NCBI GenBank assembly: GCA_021325135.1
Contig: JAJPHT010000030.1
Coordinates: 124,001-188,000, forward strand
Direction: 5' to 3'
DNA: 64,000 bases
Source: Pseudomonadota bacterium
GTDB lineage: Archaea; Thermoplasmatota; SW-10-69-26; JACQPN01; JAJPHT01
Shown here: positions 8,340-15,332 of the stretch, in pieces
How positions within the stretch are numbered: the first letter of the stretch is position 1
Layout of the letters: each line of letters begins with the position of its first letter
Translations under genes and position numbers: made by a program
The notes under the pieces: generated by a model
Seen by the model: only the letters and a program-made list of their open reading frames with translations
The model's database searches: none
What the model was told of the DNA's origin: nothing

Positions 8340-11009
8340 CTAGCGGCGCCGCCTGCGGAAGCTTCCCTCCACCGGGTCATCGGGAGGCGGGGCGGGCTCG
8401 AGGTGGAAGTTGATCGTCGGAGCCATGCTCGCAGGCGGGGCCTCTCGGGAATGGCGGTGGAAGATGCGCTTGAGGAGGCCGCGCTTCTCGCCGTAGACGG
8501 TGGGTGCCGCAATGGTGGGCTCGATTCCCCAACGCAAGAGGGGAACGGGGCTCTCGTGGCTCAGGAGGCCGCGTTGTCGGGCGAACCAGAAGAGGGCCAA
8601 GAGCGCCGCCCCGAGGAGGCTCGTGATAAAGATGAAACCAGTCGTCCCGTGGAAGAGGCTGAAGCCGACGCCCCCGGCCGCGTCGGAGGCGCTTGTGGCC
8701 GCGTTCTTGGCCTGCGTGACGAGCTTGTCGGTCGTGCTCGTCGCGCCCGCGTCCGTTGTGCCTTGGGGCGGCGAGACGGTTCTCTGCTCGCCAGCACCTG
8801 CACCATCAACGCTGCCTCCTGGCGCGCTCGTGCCTTGGGTCGTGGCCTCGTTGCCGCTGCTGGACTGGACGAAGAGCTGGAGGGGCGTCTCGCAGTTGGT
8901 GTAGACACCCGTGATGGGCTCGCGGTACGCGTTGACCTTCACGAGCTCGACGCAAGGGCTGTACGAGCCGCTCAAGAAAGCGTGCGCGCCCAAGGTGAGG
9001 GTCTGAGCCCCGTTACAAGCCAAGGGAGGAGGTTTTTCGGCGCGGCTTCCGTCTGTCCAGTGGATGGTGGCCTGGATGTAGCCCGGCAAGCCCATGCACT
9101 CGATGTCGGCCAGGAGGCTGACGCGGTCGCCAGGATGGACATGGTTGGCGCTCAGGCGCGTCGTGAGGACCTTGACGAGGTTGGCGTCGGCGGGATCGCC
9201 CACGTTGAGCGTCAACTGGACGGGGTCGCTCTTGACGAAGTCCGTCCCCACCTTGTAGGCGCCCACCGCACGGAAGACCTCGTAGTAGAACCCCGAGGGG
9301 AGGTCGATGGTGGGCGTTTCCCAGTCGAACTCGTTGCTCGTGACGCTGATCTCGCCTTTGAGGGGCGCGCCCTCGAGCGTGATGGTGGGCACGACGCGGG
9401 TCATGTCGTCGCCTGCGTCGGCGTCGGTGAGGCTGATGTGGAAGGTGAGGGTGCCCTTGCCGGCGAGGATGCGTCCAGCGGCGTCTTGGTTGCTGCCCCC
9501 GACGAGTTGGACGTTGAGCTTGGGGTAGTGGACGGGCATCTCGAAGCTGCCCGAGGCCGTGCCCGGATCCATGCCGGCGCGCGTGGCGCTCAGGACGTAG
9601 TGGATGGTGCCGCGGCAGTCCACGACGTAGTCGAACTCGTACGCGCCCGCCAAGTCGGACCCCGTGGCGGGGTGGCCCAAGACCGTCTGGCCTTCCTGGT
9701 TGCAGTCGCTCGTGAAGGTGGCCGCCATCCCATCGGGCGCCGCGCTGGGCCTCGCATAGAGGGCGGCTTTGCCTCCCAGCGGGACGGTGTCGAGGCTCTG
9801 GCCGTGGAAGCCCAGGACGTCGATGGCGAGCTTGCCCAAGAGGGGTCCGACGATGCTCGTGACGGCGTTGACGCCGCCCGCGGGGGGACCCAAGGGGGGC
9901 TGCATGTCGATGATGAGGCTCGTGCCGCCCGTCTGGACGGGATCGATGATGAAGTCGCAGTAGAGCTCGCAGACGGCTCCCCTGGCGAGTCGGGCGTTGA
10001 GGTTGAGGGCCATCTTTTCTGCGGGGGCCGGTGGATCGACCTTGGCCTGGGCCACGGGGTCCTCCTTCTGGGAGCTGGTGGGGGGCGCGTGGGCCGCGGC
10101 GTTGGCGGCGGGCGCGATCCACGAGGCGCACGGCGCGGGGGGTTGGCAGACGAAGTCGAGCCCGAAGGTGAACATGCGGCCGACGTTGCAGAAGATCCCG
10201 CAGGGGGAGCCGACTTGGACGTTGTCTGGCGTGGGAGGCGAGGGGACCGGAGTCGGGGGCGGGGGAGGCTTGGCGGGGGCGGGCGTCCAGCTCGTGTGGC
10301 AGAGGCTCCAGTTGCATTCCTTCGAGTCCGCGAGGTACGTGCTCTCCGACGTGCTCGTGTCGCTCACGTACGCCGCATAGGCCCGTTGGGCCGCGGGCGT
10401 GATGAAGCCACACAGGAAGCCCAGGTCGCAGCCGTCCTCGTCGAGGGCCCGGGCGGAGGCCAAGGGCGTGGCGAGGACGAGCAGGAGCATGAGCGCGACG
10501 AGCTGGGTGGCGCGGCGGTGCCGACGCTGCTTCCCCTCTCGCTGGGTACGAGCCCCGCGGAAGCCACCCCCAAGGCTGAGGGTCTCGGCCATGCTATCGC
10601 CCACCTGACGGCCCCGGATGAAGGCGGGCAGCCAGATGAGGAGCAACGCGAGGGTGACGAGGAGGAACCAGGCGCCGGTCAGGAAGAGCTTGCCGATCAT
10701 GAAGTAGGTCCCCACGAGGGCGAGGCTGAGGGCCCAGCGCGCCTCGCCGGGCGTGATTTCCGTGCCGGTGTTGAAGGCGAAGTAGATGACGGGGACGCAG
10801 ACGAGGGTGGGCCCCAAGAGGCTCCCGAAGAAGATCATGAGCCCCACCCACGCCACGAACGCGCCGGCGCCCACGAGGATCTTGGCGCGCACGTCCAAGT
10901 GGCTGCCCCACTTCGCCAAGAGCCGATCGGGCGCTTCGACGCGGAACGCGCCATGGGCGCGGCGAGACGCGCGTGGGGAACGAGGAGGGGGGTGGGTGGG
11001 CTTGCGCAT
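8340..11009 (-). CDS. Polytopic membrane protein with large Cys-rich ectodomain
   Basis: 889 residues. About four transmembrane helices lie at ~43-60, 64-80, 93-110 and 112-130. A basic stretch and another hydrophobic segment (~168-185, ending LASARA like a cleavage site) come next. A large ectodomain follows (~186-800) with spaced Cys pairs (CDLGFLCGF, CNWSLCH, CGIFC, CELYCDF), a Pro-rich linker and beta-rich regions. A C-terminal transmembrane helix (~806-828, FIFITSLLGAALLALFWF) leads to a short basic tail ending in RRRRR. The internal cleavage-like segment suggests the protein could be processed into two parts. Start is ATG. It is part of the long minus-strand operon. No known family identified; the disulphide-rich outside domain suggests a structural part of a surface complex. 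Confidence 0.8.
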   Translation of the reverse strand: MRKPTHPPPRSPRASRRAHGAFRVEAPDRLLAKWGSHLDVRAKILVGAGAFVAWVGLMIFFGSLLGPTLVCVPVIYFAFNTGTEITPGEARWALSLALVGTYFMIGKLFLTGAWFLLVTLALLLIWLPAFIRGRQVGDSMAETLSLGGGFRGARTQREGKQRRHRRATQLVALMLLLVLATPLASARALDEDGCDLGFLCGFITPAAQRAYAAYVSDTSTSESTYLADSKECNWSLCHTSWTPAPAKPPPPPTPVPSPPTPDNVQVGSPCGIFCNVGRMFTFGLDFVCQPPAPCASWIAPAANAAAHAPPTSSQKEDPVAQAKVDPPAPAEKMALNLNARLARGAVCELYCDFIIDPVQTGGTSLIIDMQPPLGPPAGGVNAVTSIVGPLLGKLAIDVLGFHGQSLDTVPLGGKAALYARPSAAPDGMAATFTSDCNQEGQTVLGHPATGSDLAGAYEFDYVVDCRGTIHYVLSATRAGMDPGTASGSFEMPVHYPKLNVQLVGGSNQDAAGRILAGKGTLTFHISLTDADAGDDMTRVVPTITLEGAPLKGEISVTSNEFDWETPTIDLPSGFYYEVFRAVGAYKVGTDFVKSDPVQLTLNVGDPADANLVKVLTTRLSANHVHPGDRVSLLADIECMGLPGYIQATIHWTDGSRAEKPPPLACNGAQTLTLGAHAFLSGSYSPCVELVKVNAYREPITGVYTNCETPLQLFVQSSSGNEATTQGTSAPGGSVDGAGAGEQRTVSPPQGTTDAGATSTTDKLVTQAKNAATSASDAAGGVGFSLFHGTTGFIFITSLLGAALLALFWFARQRGLLSHESPVPLLRWGIEPTIAAPTVYGEKRGLLKRIFHRHSREAPPASMAPTINFHLEPAPPPDDPVEGSFRRRRR

Positions 11010-11042
11010 GCCGATCCGCGCGAAGCCTACTCGAAGTCCTTC

Positions 11043-11540
11043 TTATGGGCGTCGGCGACTTTGGTGGGCCTCTCCTCGCAAGAAGCGGTGAGCTTGCCCC
11101 GCGCGCGCCCCGATCGCGTGGAGGGCTTCCTCGCCGCTCTTCTTGGCCTCGCGAAGCTCCTCGGGCGCCTGCGCGGCCTTCGCGACGGGGTGCCGCGCCA
11201 AGCGCTGAGCCGTGGCGAAGAGGGGCCCGCGCCAGATGATGGCGAGGCCAGGCAGGCTCAGGAGGATGGCTAGGAGGGGGCCGAAGTGGTCGCTGTAGAG
11301 GAGCGCTTGGAGGGCCACCGCGGCGGTGAGAAGGAGGCGTTCTTGGTGCTCATCGAGGTAGTCCTCCTCGATCCATATGGCGGCCAGGCTGAGCACGACG
11401 GCGCCCAAGGGGAGCAGGAGGGCGTCGAACTCGATGATGCGCAGGAGGGTCAGCGTCGTGCTGGCAAGGCTCAGGAGGAGCTTGCCCAGGAAGGCGTTGC
11501 GGTGCCGGCGCCAGGCCTGGAGGCGCGTGGCGTGGCTCAC
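11043..11540 (-). CDS. Small four-helix membrane protein
   Basis: 165 residues starting at GTG, whose bases overlap the stop of the preceding gene (GTGA), implying translational coupling. The frame is open further upstream but that extension is antisense-like, Arg/Pro-rich sequence inside the previous gene. Four hydrophobic segments (LLLSLASTTLTLL, LLLPLGAVVLSLAAIWI, LLLTAAVALQALLY, LLAILLSLPGLAII) are followed by a basic, Ala-rich cytoplasmic tail. No family recognised. Given its place among envelope genes it is likely a membrane component of the same machine. Confidence 0.75.
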   Translation of the reverse strand: MSHATRLQAWRRHRNAFLGKLLLSLASTTLTLLRIIEFDALLLPLGAVVLSLAAIWIEEDYLDEHQERLLLTAAVALQALLYSDHFGPLLAILLSLPGLAIIWRGPLFATAQRLARHPVAKAAQAPEELREAKKSGEEALHAIGARAGQAHRFLRGEAHQSRRRP

Positions 11541-13198
11541 GAGGCTTGGCCTCCTTGGAGGGCGAGGATGGCCCCGCCGATGAAGCCCAAGAGGATGAGA
11601 AGACCCAGGAGGAGGCGGAACCAGTCCGGCTTGCCATCGGGACTGCTGGGCGCGACGAAGGTCGTCGTGGCCTTGTCGATGCAGTCGGGCCAGCCGTTCT
11701 TGTTGAGATCCTGTTGGCAGTTCGTGTCGGTCGTGCGGTCCGTGTTGGGCACGTTGCCGTTCGCGTCCGTGATGTCGAAGTGCAGGTAGAGGTCGGTCTT
11801 GACACTCCCGTCGCTGGCGCGCAGGACGTACGCGTAGTGCCCGGCGGGGAGGGGATGGTCTTGCGTGTTGAGCGTGACGCGGTCGGTCGCGTCGTGGGGC
11901 AAGTCGGCGTATTGGTGGCCGGCGGTCTTGAGGCTGCCCAGCCAGAGGGCCCATGTGTCGAGGCCTTGGTCCGCGTGGAGGCGGAAGCTGATCGTGAAGG
12001 CTTCCCCCGTTGCGTAGGCGAGCCGCTCCGTCGCGTCAGGCGTCAAGAGCGTGATGGTGACGTGGCGCGTCCCGTACCCGTTGGTGGACGTGCCGCCGCC
12101 ATCGGGGCCCGCGCCGTTGTTGTTGGGCGGTCCGCCAGGCGGCGAGGAAGAAGGGTCGGGCGTGTTGGGGGCGTCGTTCTGGTCGGGGGTGGACTTGACG
12201 CCGTTGGTGGCCAGGCTAGCGCCCGTGCTGGGGCTGATATGGTCGCTCGCACTTTCGATGACGTCGCCGCCCTTGGTCGTGACGCGGGCGAGAAGGCTGG
12301 CCTTGCCCGCGACTTTGCCCTCCGCGCTGAGGGCTCGTCCCGTCGTCTCGTAGACAGTGGCGCGGAGGTTGGGCGCGGTCCAGCGCATGGCCTTCACATC
12401 AGCCCGAGGGATGCTGTCGATCAGTTCGTCGGTCGTCATGCCCGCGTTGCCGATGCGGCGCGCGGCGGTGGGATTGACGCGGTCCCATGCCTGGAGGCGG
12501 AGGTTCTTGCTCGCCTCGACCGCGTCTTGGCCGGCTTGCTTGGTGTTGCCCGTGAAGACGGTCTTCACGACGCCTCCGGCCTTGGTCTCGCTGAGGCCCG
12601 AGAAGAGGCTCTTGAAGACGCCCGCGCCTTCGTCGCGCGCGGCTTGGTACCCGGCCTTGTAGCCTTGCGAGTCGGCGGCCACGACGGGGATGGCACTGCC
12701 CACGAAGTCGAGCGCCATGCCGGCCGTCTCCACCAAGCCCTGTCCGCTCATGCCGACGTTGTCATGGCGGGCATCTTGGACCCACGCCTTGGTGCTCCCC
12801 CAGTTGGCGGTGAGGCAGTCGTCGTAGAATTGCTCACCCGTCTGGAAGCACTCTCCCCGCTTCGTGACGAGGCTCGTGCCCACGCCCACCCCCGTGCTGA
12901 GGCCCGCGGCGGCAATGCAGGGCGTGGCGGCGATCTCGGCGAAGACGACCGCGCAGGCACCGTAGGCCAGCGCCGTGCCCACGACGGGGACGGCGTGGTC
13001 GCAGCTGGGGAGCCAACTCACGCTGTCGAGGCCGTCGCAGACGCTGCCGAAGATGCTGGTTCCCCACCCCAGGGTGGTGAAGGTCTCCTCGCCCACGCGC
13101 GCAGGCGGGGGTGGGAAGCAGGCGCTCAGGAGTTGGAGCGCGAGGAGGAGGCTCAGGGCGAGGCTCATGGCGGGGTCGGGGCGTGGGGCGGACGTCAT
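11537..13198 (-). CDS. Membrane-anchored lipoprotein with C-terminal helix
   Basis: 553 residues. The start ATG overlaps the upstream stop (ATGA). The N-terminus MSLALSLLLALQLLSAC is a lipoprotein signal with a lipobox (LSAC, lipid on Cys27 or Cys17 if the internal Met is used), followed by FPPPP. Residues ~30-330 contain several Cys and hydrophobic stretches. A Gly/Pro/Asn-rich linker (~400-420) leads to a beta-type domain (HVTITLLTPDATERLAY). Then comes a Ca-loop-like motif (DLNKNGWPDCID) matching one two genes downstream, and a terminal transmembrane helix (WFRLLLGLLILLGFIGG). Membrane attachment at both ends is unusual. Function unknown; probably an outward-facing scaffold of the operon's complex. 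Confidence 0.78.
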   Translation of the reverse strand: MTSAPRPDPAMSLALSLLLALQLLSACFPPPPARVGEETFTTLGWGTSIFGSVCDGLDSVSWLPSCDHAVPVVGTALAYGACAVVFAEIAATPCIAAAGLSTGVGVGTSLVTKRGECFQTGEQFYDDCLTANWGSTKAWVQDARHDNVGMSGQGLVETAGMALDFVGSAIPVVAADSQGYKAGYQAARDEGAGVFKSLFSGLSETKAGGVVKTVFTGNTKQAGQDAVEASKNLRLQAWDRVNPTAARRIGNAGMTTDELIDSIPRADVKAMRWTAPNLRATVYETTGRALSAEGKVAGKASLLARVTTKGGDVIESASDHISPSTGASLATNGVKSTPDQNDAPNTPDPSSSPPGGPPNNNGAGPDGGGTSTNGYGTRHVTITLLTPDATERLAYATGEAFTISFRLHADQGLDTWALWLGSLKTAGHQYADLPHDATDRVTLNTQDHPLPAGHYAYVLRASDGSVKTDLYLHFDITDANGNVPNTDRTTDTNCQQDLNKNGWPDCIDKATTTFVAPSSPDGKPDWFRLLLGLLILLGFIGGAILALQGGQAS

Positions 13199-14853
13199 GT
13201 TGGGCTCCCCTGGGTGGGACTGGTGGTGCACGATGTGTCGGTGGGCGCGGCTTGGCAGTAGAGCTCGTGGAGCCATCCTCCCGCGCCTTCGGGGTGGAGC
13301 GTCCAGAAGTCCTCGCACGTCGTCGGCGGCGGGTCGCCGTTCTTCAGGGCGAAGGCTTGCAGGTCTTGGCAGGTGAGGGCCATCTTGCTGATGGTGGGGA
13401 ACTGGAACGCGCTCGTGTCCCAGAAAGGTCCGTTGACGAGGTGGGCGCTGGCGTCGATGGCGTAGTAGTGCGGCAGGCCAAGGTCCACGCTGCCGCTCGT
13501 GGGGTCGGCGTGGTAGTGGCTGAAGAGACTCAAGAGGTAGCTGAGTTGAGGAATGTGGAGGACCGTGATGCGCAGGATGGGCTTGCTGTACTCGGCTCCT
13601 GGCACGTAGCGGCCAATCGTCTTCCAGACGTTGTCGTAGATGAACGCCGTCAGGGCGTTGGTGGCGCCGATTGCGAGGTTCGAGACGAGGTAGAAGAGCC
13701 CGCCTCCAAGCCAGAGCACGCCGTTGAGGCCGCCAAGGAGGAGGTTGGCGAGGCTCGCGAAGAGCACCATGCCCGCCTGCAGGAGAAGCGCGAGGCTGCC
13801 GTACCACCCAATGAACCAGAACGTGCTCAAGAAGAGCAGGAGGACGACGATGAGGCGCAGCTTGAGGGCCCAGCGCGCCTCGCGCCAAAGCACGATGAGA
13901 CTGCCCAAGAGCGTGTCCTGGCGCTTGTAGGGGAGGGCGTCGCGCGCCGCGGCGAGCTGTTGTTCAAGCTCGATGCGTTCTTCGTCGTTCCGCGTCTGCG
14001 AGAGGCGCCGTTGGAGGCGTTGGATGCGCCACGAGACGAGGTTCTGCTTGGTGAGGAACTTGGCCGCGCCCCACACGGTGCGGGGGGCCAATGAGGCGCC
14101 TTGCACGGCGATGCGGCTCAAGAGGGGGCCCTTGCCGCGCGTCTTCTCGTGCTCGCGCATCGCGCGCAGCATGTTGGGGGTGAGGATTTGGACGCCGTAG
14201 CGCTCGGTGAGCTTGCGAAGAGCTGCTTCTTCGGTGGTCTGCGTATCCACGTCGTGGACGGTGAAGCCGAGGCCTTGCTTGATGCGGCTCGTCCATCGCC
14301 TCGCACGCCCCAGGGGCGTCGCGGAGGGGTGGGTCCGCAGCTTGGCCAAGCGACCCAAACCGTCCTTGGTCAATGGGTGGAACGTGGCGGGGTCTTGCGT
14401 CGCGTCAAGGCGGAGGCGAGACTTGGCGAGGCTCTCGCTGGTCGTGGCAGCGCTTACGCGACGGGGTTGGAGAAGGTCGCGCTCGATGGTGCGTTGGCGG
14501 CTCGCGCTGGTCTCCTTGCGGGCGGCCTGGACGATGCGGCGGACCTCGTCTTCACTGATGCCTTGGCCGTAGAGGCGGCGGACGAAGGCGGGGCTGCTCA
14601 AGGCGTAAGGGACGAAGTAGGGACGGGCGTCCTCGAGGCTCACGTGCCCTTCCAGCCCACTCGCGGTGATTTCGCGGGTGACGTAGTCGAGGGTCTCCTC
14701 GACGTCGCGCAATCGGCCCGCCTCTTGGGCGGCTTCGAAGACTTGCTCGTAATTCTCCAGGATCCGGGCCTTCTGGTAGAGGGCCTCGGCCTCGTTGGGC
14801 CGGCCGGCCAGGAAGCGGCGACGGATCTGGTCGGCCAGGCGCGAGTCGCTCAG
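13195..14853 (-). CDS. Large polytopic membrane protein with cytoplasmic coiled-coil domain; apparent CTG start
   Basis: About 552 residues. The coding frame begins at the stop of the preceding gene, where no ATG, GTG or TTG exists. The only in-register candidate is CTG inside a CTGA overlap, analogous to the ATGA/GTGA junctions of neighbouring genes. The first standard start (GTG, ~65 codons in) would remove well-formed helical sequence. Residues 1-280 are charged and helical. Residues ~295-420 hold several transmembrane helices (LRLIVVLLLFLSTFWFIGWYG and following). The C-terminal ~120 residues carry four Cys (TCQDL, TTCEDF, LYCQ, TSCTT) and are likely exported. The layout resembles the next two large proteins of the operon. 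VirB6/TrbL-like channel proteins of conjugation systems have a broadly similar layout, but no homology is claimed. Confidence 0.7.
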   Translation of the reverse strand: MSDSRLADQIRRRFLAGRPNEAEALYQKARILENYEQVFEAAQEAGRLRDVEETLDYVTREITASGLEGHVSLEDARPYFVPYALSSPAFVRRLYGQGISEDEVRRIVQAARKETSASRQRTIERDLLQPRRVSAATTSESLAKSRLRLDATQDPATFHPLTKDGLGRLAKLRTHPSATPLGRARRWTSRIKQGLGFTVHDVDTQTTEEAALRKLTERYGVQILTPNMLRAMREHEKTRGKGPLLSRIAVQGASLAPRTVWGAAKFLTKQNLVSWRIQRLQRRLSQTRNDEERIELEQQLAAARDALPYKRQDTLLGSLIVLWREARWALKLRLIVVLLLFLSTFWFIGWYGSLALLLQAGMVLFASLANLLLGGLNGVLWLGGGLFYLVSNLAIGATNALTAFIYDNVWKTIGRYVPGAEYSKPILRITVLHIPQLSYLLSLFSHYHADPTSGSVDLGLPHYYAIDASAHLVNGPFWDTSAFQFPTISKMALTCQDLQAFALKNGDPPPTTCEDFWTLHPEGAGGWLHELYCQAAPTDTSCTTSPTQGSPT

Positions 14854-15332
14854 CGTCCCACCCCCAAGAAGCGCAGGAAGCCGCGCAGGCCGTCTTGGAC
14901 GCGCGCTCGGACGGAGCGCGCGCGGGGGGCGCGTTCGAGGCGGTGGAAGAGGGGCAGGGTCTCGCGGTAGGCTCGTCCTTGGGGAGTCCGGTAGGGTAGA
15001 CGTGCGAGGTGGCGCTTCTCGTCGTGCATGGCGCGCCGGTGGCCTTGCAGGACTGTCTTGCCCTTCACGACCCAGGCAATCTCGGTGAACTCGTGGTGGA
15101 GCGCCTCTTTCTTGAGCGGCACGGGCTCGCCCAGGAAAAGGTGGATCGTGCCGCGCAGGCCGCGCCTGGTGCTGCCTCGTCCCACCCAGCCGGCGTAGTC
15201 GTCCGGGTAGGCTTTGTGGGGCGTGTGGACGACGCGGATGTGGCGGGGCAGTTTGATGCGCTGCTCGCGCTCGACTTGGGCGCGCACGTCGCGGATTTCT
15301 TGGCGCGTGAGGGCGCGGTAGGCGTCCTTCAT
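14850..15332 (-). CDS. Small soluble protein with HEFTE (HExxE) motif, possible metallopeptidase relative
   Basis: 160 residues. The ATG overlaps the stop of the upstream gene (ATGA) and its own TGA overlaps the next gene. The chain is basic with no signal or membrane segment. A beta strand (GTIHLFLGE) followed by KKEALHHEFTEIAW resembles the strand-then-helix arrangement around HExxH zinc peptidase sites. Here the second His is replaced by Glu (HEFTE), with further His residues downstream (HRRAMHDEKRHL). Whether metal is bound is unknown. Its location between two very large membrane-protein genes suggests a cytoplasmic accessory such as an assembly protease or chaperone; this is inference. 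Confidence 0.75.
   Translation of the reverse strand: MKDAYRALTRQEIRDVRAQVEREQRIKLPRHIRVVHTPHKAYPDDYAGWVGRGSTRRGLRGTIHLFLGEPVPLKKEALHHEFTEIAWVVKGKTVLQGHRRAMHDEKRHLARLPYRTPQGRAYRETLPLFHRLERAPRARSVRARVQDGLRGFLRFLGVGR

Noticed and set aside
8403..11273. 956-residue open frame on the plus strand opposite the 889-residue membrane protein
   Set aside because: It is antisense to a well-formed membrane protein and has an Arg/Gly/Asp/Glu/Val-rich composition typical of shadow frames in GC-rich DNA, with no motif or promoter.
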